Notes under the pieces: model-generated
The model's input: the letters and a program-made list of their open reading frames with translations, nothing else
Told to the model about the DNA's origin: nothing
Databases searched by the model: none
In this document: piece by piece, positions 20,290-28,959 of the stretch
Numbering within the stretch: the stretch's first letter is position 1
Layout of the letters: each line of letters opens with the position of its first letter
Translations under genes and position numbers: made by a program
NCBI GenBank assembly: GCA_034096865.1
Contig: JAWQFJ010018633.1
Coordinates: forward strand, 35,001-70,000
Direction: 5' to 3'
DNA: 35,000 bases
From: Theodoxus fluviatilis
Taxonomy: Eukaryota; Mollusca; Gastropoda; Cycloneritida; Neritidae

Positions 20290-21509
20290 TAAGGCCCGTC
20301 GCACACTAGGCGTCCAAGCAGCCAAGCAGCCAAGCAGCTGGGGTATTTTGAACGCGCAGTACAGTGTGCGAGGGTAGCCGCCGGCTGATTCGGCTGCGCG
20401 CGCCCAGCCGCTTGCGTCCAAGCGTCAGGCGCTCGGAAGTAGGGTCGTCTCTATTTCCGAGCGCCTAGACGCTTGGACGTGGCCAATCAGATTGTTTGCA
20501 AGGGCAGGCAAGAAAACCTCTACAATCTCGGGATGAAAAGTTATTATGATCGTGACAAGACCCGGGAGAGTCTCCTGTGGATTGGGGTGGAGATGAAGAA
20601 AGGCTGGAGTGGTAAGTTTGAAATTTCGGCATAGTTTTCGTCAGCGTGGTTTTAGCAAAGAGTAGTATTAGCGCCTACCAGAAATTATTTGACATCAAAA
20701 TTCAAATAAGTTTCTAAAATTCCTTGATCTTTTCTTTTAAAATTTGACATTTTGAAAAAACAAGTCTTAGGTTCTGCAGGAAAAAATAAGGTCAGTCGGG
20801 TTACCAATGCATAGCTTTTTTTTTTCTTTTTTTTTGGCCTAAGCTCAGTGCTGAAGCCTTTTTTGTGCATTTGTTTTCATGCATTCTAAGTTTAAAATGA
20901 ATGTTAGTTTGGCTCATTGGGTCAAAATCGAGTAAATTCTAGGACACTGTACCCCGGTTAGTGTGAGTACATGTACTGTGTTTAGTACTGCTTGTGGAAT
21001 AGAGGATAAATTATTGTTCAGACTTCAAGACTTCGTGTAATGTGGCCTGTGCATAGATAACCTAGAACCTTAAAGGGACAGTTCCTCTCTGGGCTCTTAT
21101 GCACTGTGCATGTTTATTTCAGTTTTACAGTGTTTTGATTCTATTGCATTTTTTTTTTTACAACTGGTCATACTGATCTGCATAAAATATTAAAACAATC
21201 ACAAGAATAATGCATTGTGCTTAGCTTGTATGTTTTTTGTTATGTCCAGTGTCACTCCTACTCTGATTTATATATTAAGAATCGCAGGCAGTCAAAAAAA
21301 TACACTCAGCATTTATTCAATTACTGACCATTTTGTTTGACCAGATGATAAATGCTGCATAATGTACTTTCCAAATATGGCAAGTGCCGCTCGCGTCAAG
21401 CTGCGAGTGTGCGAGATGAAGACGCAAGCGGCTCACAGCTAGCGGCCAAGCGCCGTAGGACGCAAGCAGCTTGCGTCACAAATGGACGCCTAGTGTGCGA
21501 CGGGCCTAA
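20290..21509. mobile_element. PIF/Harbinger-type DNA transposon remnant, 1214 bp
   Basis: The ends are perfect 24-bp terminal inverted repeats at 20293-20316 and 21483-21506, starting GGCCCGTCGCACACTAGGCG. TAA on both sides (20290-20292 and 21507-21509) is a 3-bp target duplication of the TWA type expected for PIF/Harbinger. GC-rich subterminal regions carry repeated CAAGCG/GACGC words and hairpins. The AT-rich interior is too short for a transposase, but a MADF-like exon remains near the left end. It inserted into intron 2 of INTS15 and is presumably non-autonomous. Confidence 0.85.
20494..20611 (+). pseudogene. MADF/Myb-like exon fragment inside the Harbinger element
   Basis: The plus frame reads ENLYNLGMKSYYDRDKTRES, then LLWIGVEMKKGWSG, and meets a splice-donor-like GTAAGT at 20612. 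The pattern leucine/tyrosine cluster, YxxDRDK and an aromatic near the end of a helix matches the start of MADF domains (LYD..h.dY.dr..k...W..I). PIF/Harbinger elements usually encode such a DNA-binding protein beside their nuclease. No ATG-to-stop gene remains: the next exon was not found, so this is a relic of the accessory gene. Confidence 0.6.
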
Positions 21510-21794
21510 GGTCTGGTATTGTGCTGGCAGGTCACACATGTGACTAGTATTCACTATATCTTTGTGCATGTTTGTGCACCATCATGTTCCAGTTGGGATC
21601 GATTAGTAAAGCTGTAAAGCTGTAAAGCAAAAAGCAGTTGTACACACAGACTTCAATCAATCTTACAATGCATAAACTATATTACAAATGCATTAAAATG
21701 CTTTGCTTCAATCAAGCAGCAATCTTTCTAATCCTACAAACCAGTGCTTTTGCAAACAGTTGAAGAAAATCACTACACAACAATTTATTTAGTT

Positions 21795-21858
21795 TTGTTT
21801 TTGGTTTTTTTATTTATTTATTTATTTATTTTTTATTTTTTTTTTGGGGGGGGGGGGG
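21795..21858. repeat. T-rich tract with (TTTA)n ending in a G run
   Basis: TTTTTTATTTATTTATTTATT leads into about 10 T and then about 12 G. It is simple sequence, possibly the end of a decayed element. Confidence 0.85.
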
Positions 21859-22226
21859 AAATCATCACATTATTACTATAGCCATGACACTCAAATAAAT
21901 CCTCACAACACATTGACAGCAGCTACCTCGCTGACAAGAAACCATCACATGTGGAAACAACATCAGAAGATCAAGGTAATCAGCACTTCCAAAACAAATC
22001 CTCAGATCATCACAAGAGCCATCACTTCCAAAAGATGTCCTCCTACTATGAAAACTCAAGGCACCAATCGTTTTGACAACAAATCCCCATTATATTCATA
22101 CAGCCAGTTTTTCCTAAAGATGTCCGCACATGTCATAGAAGCTTATACTTCTGAAAGAAAGCTGCACATCATCCAACCAGCCTCCAAGTAAGGAGATCAG
22201 CCTTTTCTCTTCCAAGGGCGACTCAC

Positions 22227-22475
22227 CTGCATCCAGATGGCCACACAGTCCAGCACAGGACTGCAACCAAGGGACAGCGCCAGGGACAGCAGCTTGATGA
22301 GCAGCGCATTGCTGACAGGGTCTGCATGGGCACTGAAGATGAGGCAAAAGATGTGGTACTTGCTCTTCTCCTCAGCATCCTGGAAGCAGGTACACAGCAT
22401 CTCCAGCAGTTGCAGCTCAGCTATGGGGTTCAGCTTCTGCAGCAGAGATAAGCAAACCATTCCTTGAGGCTCAGC
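22227..22475 (-). CDS. INTS15: INTS15 exon 2
   Basis: The acceptor is TTTCTGTCCAG and the donor CAG|GTGAGT, a consensus site. The length of 249 nt is 83 codons in phase 0 at both ends. The frame starts AEPQGMVCLSLLQ, then NPIAELQLLEMLCTCFQ, and ends in GCSPVLDCVAIWMQ. These align with the human segments SLQELQLLEIMCNYFQ and RIPVLECAASWLQ (from memory). The same exon boundary position in the human protein would fall after the WLQ. It is intact. Confidence 0.93.
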
Positions 22476-22728
22476 CTGGACAGAAACCAGGGGAAGCCAT
22501 GGAGATCAACAAAAGTGATTGAGTATCACAGATGGAGTGGAGTCAGAGACAATGCCTCACAAATGCTCAAAGTTTAAACAACATTTGACAACAGGAGAAA
22601 AGGATTGGTGCAAATAAAAAAGGTAGTTGATAAACATTAGTTACATTCTCACAGCAAGAAGCAAGCTGAATTGAATTCATCTATGAATTGTGAAATAGAC
22701 TTCTACCCATTGTTTCCCACCCACTCAC

Positions 22729-22792
22729 CCCCCCCCCTCCCCCCCCCCCCCCCCCCCTTCTCCACCCCCCTCCTCCCTCTCTCACACACACA
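22729..22792. repeat. Poly-C / polypyrimidine tract in INTS15 intron 1
   Basis: Long C runs with rare T are followed by CT and CACA. On the transcribed strand this is a G-rich tract with several runs of at least five G. Confidence 0.95.
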
Positions 22793-23397
22793 TATAAATG
22801 GATTTTAACTCAATACACACTAACTGTATTGAACTACAATTTTCACACAGTTCAATTATCCTCTTTCACTTTTACTAAATGTATGTTTACAGGCACAGTA
22901 AAGCTCATCACAGGTAATCAATACTTTTGTGCTAAGCTTTTCACATTTCATTCCCCACAGTTTGTGCTCTGTTAAGCAACAATTTTGCCTTTCCATCTTG
23001 ACACAAATACAATGTAAACTTGGAATAAGTCATGAAACAGATTTTAAAAAATTAACCCACTCCGTGCCCTTCTCTGGATATGTATGTGTGTGTGTAAAGA
23101 ACTGTCATCTTGGAAAGTCGTCGGGGAAGCGGGTAACACCACTGTTGTTTTGAGGTTCAAGCAGCACGCCGGTCAGCCATTATCTGCAAGCCAAACCATG
23201 TGAGGAACGTGGCGACACAAGCCTCCGTCCCAGCAGTGAGCAGAAAATCACCAAGGCAAGAGTGAGCGAGATGTTTTTCAAACCGTTTCGCTTCATAATG
23301 CTGTAATGGAATCCGGTGCGAAAATTGGATTTTGAACATGATGATGCATGCAATGCACATGCTCCAGAGTCACCACTTCAGCCAGCCACGGCTCCCT

Positions 23398-23410
23398 TGA
23401 CCTTTGACCT
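23398..23410. promoter_or_regulatory. DR1-type nuclear receptor element (sequence match only)
   Basis: TGACCTTTGACCT reads AGGTCAAAGGTCA on the minus strand, a perfect direct repeat of AGGTCA with one-base spacing. That is the consensus bound by HNF4 and RXR heterodimers. It lies in intron 1 of INTS15. Use in vivo is unknown. The same half-sites also occur in the interspersed repeat at 17.5-18 kb, so it could be repeat-derived. Confidence 0.35.
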
Positions 23411-23441
23411 TACCAGCGGGCAAACTGGCTTGACAGCATAA

Positions 23442-23945
23442 GAAGCAACCAGTCACCTCTCTCTAACAACTGCAGCTGAACACCAAGGCATCATCATCAA
23501 CACCATCAACTCTGAGATCGCGGCCCCAACACCTTCAGCCCAAGAAGAGATCACAGTAGGATTTGGATTTGGTGAAGAGGTCCTCAGACAAATTATGGAA
23601 CGGCTGTCCAACAGACAGAACAGAACAGAAATTGGAGAAGAAAGTGCTGCTGCCATTTCTCCCCACGCCATTCCGGATAGAGATCCCCCTACACTGCACA
23701 GGATGTCTATGCCATCGACAGCTTCTGGTCCCTACAGCATGGCTGATTTCAGCAATCCGAAGCAGGCTCCATCTCCTGAAGACTCAAAAATTGCTCCTGT
23801 TCCTGGGGGTTCGCGACCCACATCGAGACTCTGTGCCAGGGACGGTGACGACGCAGACCGACCACGCAAGCAGCAAGAAAACAGCAATTCGCACGAACTG
23901 CTCCTTAGTATCGTGTCGAGGGCATGCATTGCCTGTTGTTTATGA
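23442..23945 (+). CDS. Unrecognised ORF within INTS15 intron 1, possible terminal exon
   Basis: No family is recognised. The frame is open from 23442 to the TGA at 23943-23945 (about 167 codons; first ATG at 23595, 116 codons, MERLSNRQNRTEIGEESAAA). It is rich in Ser, Pro, Ala and Arg with no membrane segment. TCTCTCTCTAACAACTGCAG ending at 23475 could be a 3' splice acceptor. AATAAA at 24051-24056, about 105 bp after the stop, could be a polyadenylation signal. Together these would fit the last exon of a plus-strand gene or a retroelement inside the minus-strand INTS15. The reverse strand is also partly open, so chance is not excluded. Confidence 0.3.
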   Translation, partial: EATSHLSLTTAAEHQGIIINTINSEIAAPTPSAQEEITVGFGFGEEVLRQIMERLSNRQNRTEIGEESAAAISPHAIPDRDPPTLHRMSMPSTASGPYSMADFSNPKQAPSPEDSKIAPVPGGSRPTSRLCARDGDDADRPRKQQENSNSHELLLSIVSRACIACCL

Positions 23946-24056
23946 TTCACAGACATTCCATTACTGGTTTCCAGTTCTGTTGAGGTTATCATATCGTTTG
24001 TCCCTCACATTTATTTCTTCACATTATAAATAGGCTGGACTGGCCTTCACAATAAA

Positions 24057-24349
24057 AATTTTCATTCACTCGTTCTTTTGTTCCTATGTGTGTGTGTGTA
24101 TATATCTTAAGTAGTTGAATTTAAACTACAAAAACAACCAAACAACCAAACAACAACAATAATAAACTTAGTTGAATATATTTGTTATCAGAGATCTATG
24201 CAAAAATGTCTTTAAAATTATTCAAATGTTTAAATTTGACAGAATCTGCACCAAAAGCACTTGGAAAACTCTTTCAAATCATGGGTCTCCTTACAAAAAA
24301 ACAACTTTCTTGGCAACTGAATAGTTTAAAGTTGAACATAAATGTTAAC
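24057..24349. other. INTS15 intron 1, right part
   Basis: The intron spans 22476-24349 (1874 bp), with a GTTAAC donor beside exon 1. This part is AT-rich and has no other feature. Confidence 0.7.
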
Positions 24350-24538
24350 CTTCTGCCATCCTTTCCTGGATTTGAACAGGATGTACTCCTGGCAAATCTG
24401 GACTGCCTCATCCTCATCGCTGCCGCCCAGTCCTGGCAGTGGGTCTCTGTTGGAGTAGGTAGTCACCAGGTACTGCAAAGCATCTCGTGTGCACTCAGGA
24501 AAATCCTTGGTGGCCAGTCGCCTCAGTATGGTGGTCAT
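24350..24538 (-). CDS. INTS15: INTS15 exon 1 of the coding sequence (N-terminus)
   Basis: The ATG at 24538-24536 opens MTTILRRLATKDFPECTRDA and continues to ILFKSRKGWQK, 63 codons, ending at the donor AAG|GTTAAC in phase 0. The start matches the human N-terminus in both position and pattern (MSDIRHSLLRRDA; from memory), followed by an acidic linker DEDEAVQICQEYILF that fits the human VELLEEFVF region. The ATG directly abuts CTGATCCTTTCACAG, a good acceptor. The 5' UTR is therefore probably on a separate upstream exon, which was not identified. A frame opens 13 codons earlier at 24577, but it would cross that acceptor. Confidence 0.9.
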
Positions 24539-25022
24539 CTGTGAAAGGATCAGTAAAATTTGACATGGCAACGCCACAGTATGAGGGCAAAATTAGGTCT
24601 GATGTAACATTCCCTACCCTGGCCTACCTATATCAGCTGAAAACCCTGGTTGCTGGGCTTTGGGGTCACACTCCAGTAGCTCAAGACTACTGGGGGGCAT
24701 CCAGACAAAGTCAGATCATTCAGATCCAACCACGAATGCAAACCATCCTGGAAGACAGACCAACTCTCATGCAACAAACTGGTCACCAAATGCCATATCC
24801 ATTCACATGAAAGGACAAAGTCATGTGGTGCATGAACATTAACAGGTTACACATACCAATGCTTCTAGTACAGGTGTAGGTGCTATTGCTGCTGGTACTG
24901 CTCGGGCCATTATCATTGTTTCTGTTGTTACTTTTGAAGCAGCTGCTCCTGTATGAAAATAACATACAGCCAGCACTACTCAATTGAAACATGTGGCCAG
25001 AACTGTTTGATTTCCCTCCCCC
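24539..25022. other. Upstream of the INTS15 start, unassigned
   Basis: It probably includes the last part of a 5' UTR intron. No TATA box, CpG island or repeat was recognised. Confidence 0.4.
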
Positions 25023-25238
25023 TCAGCTTTTCCTACTGTTGCTTCTGTTCACGCTGGATGTCATTATTCTCAGTTGATTTTCCCTCATTACACTTGTTTC
25101 ATATTTTAATCTTAACTTCCGTTTTGCTTTCGTGCGTTGAGGGATCAGTGGCTCACGAAGTCCATCTTTTATTTTGTGAACGTAAGAATTTTCATTTATA
25201 CACGTTTCATCGCAACATCGCTCATCCGAAATAGGCAT
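25023..25238 (-). CDS. Unrecognised 71-codon ORF upstream of INTS15
   Basis: An ATG at 25238 starts MPISDERCCDETCINENSY, followed by a strongly basic region (RTKAKRKLRLKY), and the frame ends at 25023-25025. It lies on the same strand as INTS15, about 0.5 kb upstream, where a first exon would be expected. No donor in a useful frame was found and no family is recognised, so it may be chance. Confidence 0.2.
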   Translation of the reverse strand: MPISDERCCDETCINENSYVHKIKDGLREPLIPQRTKAKRKLRLKYETSVMRENQLRIMTSSVNRSNSRKS

Positions 25239-25239
25239 G

Positions 25240-26387
25240 CTCTGAAATAACTCTCAACAGAGCTACATTAATCTGCAACGTCAACAAACTTAAACTGTTA
25301 AACTTAAAGGGTAGAGCACATACTTTCACGGTCGATCCACGTGCGTTTTACCCTGATATTTGACTACTCAACCACACGAATCCCTGGGAGATAGAAATAC
25401 CAGGTATGCAAGGTTTCAATTACTCCTCTAAAGAACGCTATCTAAGCATTAGGAACACGATTTCTTAAAGGTCCCGATGAGCCAAGCAGAGGTATTGGGG
25501 AGGAGCGTGTCGCGATCAAGACTGTCACTCCATATCAAACATATCTGTAACAGCCAAAAAATAATTCTAAACGAGGCCAAGTATACATTCGATGTTACCT
25601 CTGATGTGGTGAGCCAAAGGACAGAGCTTTAGGACCTCACAATGAGCTACCCTCAGCGTCACTAGAAAGCACGGAATTTGCTAAGCTGATTGTCCACCAT
25701 CATGCCTCCTGCAGTAACCTCCCTTGGAGGAAAGCGTCGGTCTCCACGCAGATTCCATCACTATCAAAGTTCTGTGTCGGAGTAACTATTCCCATCATGA
25801 ATATGATAACGATTAACATTCGCATTAATACATTGAAGAAGGTGTGGGACCAGGGAAGAAACGAAAATTAAAAAGCATCAAGATTTGGGTTATATTACTG
25901 CGGCTGGCATGATGCGCCACCCTCCTTGTGTTTTGGGGTTTTCGTTGTGCCTAATAATACCCCATTACACAACCCTCATTGCGTCTTTCGTATGACTGTT
26001 GTCTGCATCCACAATTCGAAACATTTCCCCCGTGGAAGCAACAAATCTCTGTCAATGTATGTTGTCGCAGAGGGACAAATGTTTATATCCTCCTCGTACA
26101 TCTGGAGCACACGTGCGGGGAAAAAAAAACCCGTAGGCTAATTATCAAGATCCATGAATAGGTGCTCAAATCGCTTAATTTATTCGTCATGCAATCGGTC
26201 ATCATTTCAACTCGACCCCTGCATGACAAGTGTGCGCATAGATTGCAGATGAAGAGCAGTTTCATAATTTCTCACTTCATACCTCACTCACAGGTTCTCG
26301 ATCGGTTGTACCCCTGTGCTGTGCGAGGCAATGCATGCTATCTATTTAATCTATCTAATATATCAAATCTATCTAATGTATCTAATC

Positions 26388-26388
<1 letters not shown>
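25240..26388. other. Unassigned sequence, candidate INTS15 promoter side
   Basis: No repeats, exons or clear promoter motifs were recognised. The base composition is mixed and lacks simple sequence, unlike most of the window. Confidence 0.4.
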
Positions 26389-26427
<39 letters not shown>

Positions 26428-26439
26428 GGCAGACAGACA
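26389..26439. repeat. (GACA)n tetranucleotide microsatellite after a TATC/TAATC-rich stretch
   Basis: About twelve GACA units directly abut the 5' end of the LINE fragment that follows. The preceding 26340-26388 is degenerate ATCTATCTAAT. Confidence 0.95.
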
Positions 26440-27535
26440 TATCATCAGGGACCTTCTCTTCGCTGATGATTGCGCTCTTAATGTAAGCACTGAGGCTGAT
26501 ATGCAACGCAGTGTAGACAAATTCTCATAGCTTAATTGCTTCGATTTCGGCCTCACAATCAGTGCAAAGAAAACTGAAGTTTTGCACCAGCCCGCCCAAA
26601 AGGAGACTTTGTTCAGCCAAATATCGCAGTCAATGGCGAACGTTTGAAGTGCGTGGATCGATTCACTTATCTTGGTAGTACACTATCCCAAAATGTCGTA
26701 ATTGAAGATGAAGTTAACACAAGAATTGCGAGAGCGAGCGTGGCATATGGTAGGCTGCAATTCACTGTCTGGAAAAGACGAGGTATTGGGGTGCAAACAA
26801 AACTCAATGTTTACCGGGCAGTTATCCATCCCACACTTCTCTACGCATGTGAAACGAGGACCGTGTACCAGCGACATGCTAGGAAGCTGAATCATTTCCA
26901 CACCACCTGACTTTGCAGACTCCTCAACATAAGATGACAAGACAATTAAGTTTTCAGATACTGAAGTACCGGCACAAGCAGGCCTGCCAAGCATCCATAC
27001 CATCTTGATGCAGCACCAACTCAGGTGGGCAGGTCACGTAGTTCGAGTGCCAGACGATCGGCTTCCAAAGAGACTCTTGTATGGTGAACTACAGGAGGGG
27101 AAACGCTGCCGTGGAGGTCAAAGAAAGCGGTTTTAGGACACCCTGAAGGTTTCACTCAAGTCTTTTGGCATCGACCCCGACAGTTGGGACAACGTCACTC
27201 GATCAGGACCGTACACAGTGGCGTTCCTCTCTTCTTATAGGGATCAGCACGCTGTGAGGCAGACACAACTTCTGCAGCAAAGCAGCGTCGACAAGCCCGA
27301 AAGTCGCGTGCAGATGCTCCCCGTACCAGTCCGGACATTTCCATCCCCATGCATGTCCTCATTGCATAAAACGTTAATTCAAAGCGCGAATTGGCCTCAT
27401 CAGCCACCTGCGCAGCAAACACTGAACGTGACAGGCAGCCATTCCCTTGCCTCTCTTCAACCCCCCTTGCCTTTGTGGTGATAATAGGTGGTCGTCATCG
27501 AAATCGAAGGACAAACAAGAAGAAGATAATTATAC
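26440..27535 (+). mobile_element. Degenerate RTE-like LINE 3' half
   Basis: The fragment opens with the RT catalytic box in FADDCALN (about 26464-26487) and continues with FGLTISAKKTEVLHQPAQK. Then come RFTYLGSTLSQ, the EVNTRIARASVAYGRLQ region, VYRAVIHPTLLYACET and the LRWAGHVVRVPDDRLPKRLL region. Stops and frameshifts lie near 26528, 26646, 26910 and 27135. A C2H2-like end, FKARIGLISHLRSKH followed by TGA, lies at 27378-27425. A short (AAG)n tail is at about 27518-27526. It belongs to the same broad family as the minus-strand copy at 8111-9047 but is a separate, longer and more decayed copy. No target duplication was found. Confidence 0.92.
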
Positions 27536-27539
27536 ATAC

Positions 27540-27764
27540 ATGTATAATGAAGCACCTGTTCATGGATATGTGGGGTTTCCAACGCCGCCTCTATCAGTCG
27601 CCAGGACGCAGATGGAGCGCTTTGTCCACACGATCACAGCCACTGTGCCCAGACTGTCTTACACTGCAGACTGGAGTGTAGTGGAAGCACAAATTAATAC
27701 GTGTCAAATTTTTTTTTTGCTTCAGACTTTCAACTGGTGGACTGAACCAGACGGCCGTCAGTAA
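27540..27764 (+). CDS. Unrecognised 74-codon ORF
   Basis: The frame MYNEAPVHGYVGFPTPPLSV continues to TADWSVVEAQINTCQ and then enters a T-rich stretch. The first 55 residues look coding in composition; the end (IFFLLQ) is a translated poly-T acceptor-like tract (TTTTTTTTTGCTTCAG, ending 27725). It could be a fragment of a first exon or of a transposon gene. No family is recognised. Confidence 0.22.
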   Translation: MYNEAPVHGYVGFPTPPLSVARTQMERFVHTITATVPRLSYTADWSVVEAQINTCQIFFLLQTFNWWTEPDGRQ

Positions 27765-27848
27765 ACTTTCTATGCACATCATGAGTATCAGTTTCTGGAG
27801 TTACGGGAGAACTTAAAAGTGAGGAAATAAGGTACAACTCATTTAACA

Positions 27849-27883
27849 AACAATAATTAAGCAGACAAACAATCAATCAATCA

Positions 27884-27916
<33 letters not shown>

Positions 27917-27925
27917 TCAGAGACA

Positions 27926-27991
<66 letters not shown>

Positions 27992-28087
27992 CACGCGTGT
28001 GCGCGAGCAAACACAAAGAGACACACACATTGACAGACACACAGATACACAGACACAGATACACATACACACGCACGCACGCACACA

Positions 28088-28148
<61 letters not shown>

Positions 28149-28300
28149 GGACGGACGGACGTGCATGCATGCATGTAGGCCGGCCGGCCGGCCGGCCGGC
28201 CGGCAGGCAGGCAGGCAAGCAGGCAGGCAGGCAGCCAGCCAGCCAGCCAGCCAGCCAGCCAACCAGACACACAGGCGGCACACAGGCAGACAGACACACG

Positions 28301-28342
<42 letters not shown>

Positions 28343-28355
28343 TCGAGTGTGAGTG

Positions 28356-28387
<32 letters not shown>

Positions 28388-28410
28388 AGCGAGCGTGCCT
28401 GCCTGCCTGC
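27849..28410. repeat. Compound microsatellite of di- and tetranucleotide blocks
   Basis: The order is AAAC/CAAT words, pure (CA)n at 27925-27985, mixed CA with ACGC, (GCGC), (GGAC), (GGCC)6 at about 28178-28203, (GGCA)n, (GCCA)n, (CA)n and finally (GTGC)n at about 28350-28385. The (GGCC) block is self-complementary, and the ACGC words on the left are complementary to the GTGC words on the right. Confidence 0.96.
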
Positions 28411-28587
28411 ATCCTCCCTCGACCCCTCCCTACCTCCTAACATACGACGTTTGTGCTGCATGTCTGCAGTGTGGACTATTAAGGCATCGAATGGTGTAGC
28501 GCGTTACAAGAGAAAAGATTACAGCAGGCAGCTGCTATCATTCAAGGGATACAACTCCTGCGGTCTTATCAATGCTCGCTCCCCGAA

Positions 28588-28923
28588 GTGCCTTGCCATT
28601 TGGAAATTACGAACCTTCCAGGCACGGGTACAAAGGAAAATTATAGTTACAAAGAGGTGCTGCACGAACCTTGTTCTAGAACATGTCAAGTGTATGAAAT
28701 AAATAAACAGCTCACCGTAGCAAAGATTCGCTCTGCTGTGAGGAGGTCGCATGTGTCTATTGAAGAAAACTATGACAATATTGTAATAGCTTTCAGTGCA
28801 GCAGCGTTTGTAGCTTTTAAGTGTGTTGCAGAAAATGTATTTGGCAATGCGACGCACACATTGGACAAACCAGGGAGAACAGTGACGACAACACTGAGAA
28901 AAACTGTGAAACGTGTCCTATAG
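28588..28923 (+). CDS. Unrecognised 111-codon ORF
   Basis: Open frame from ATG 28588 to the stop at 28921-28923. Residues about 42-75 are amphipathic and resemble a real protein: KQLTVAKIRSAVRRSHVSIE, then NIVIAFSAAAFVAFKCVAEN, a possible membrane-like helix, followed by a basic end. It ends about 40 bp before the CR1-like element and could be part of that element's 5' region, an exon, or chance. No homologue is recognised. Confidence 0.28.
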   Translation: MPCHLEITNLPGTGTKENYSYKEVLHEPCSRTCQVYEINKQLTVAKIRSAVRRSHVSIEENYDNIVIAFSAAAFVAFKCVAENVFGNATHTLDKPGRTVTTTLRKTVKRVL

Positions 28924-28959
28924 TACACGATCTCCCTGTACCACACAACATCCAGAGTT

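Noticed and set aside
23595..23992. Minus-strand frame at 23732-23992 as an extra INTS15 exon
   Set aside because: It has no similarity to the family, and exons 1 and 2 already join in phase without it.
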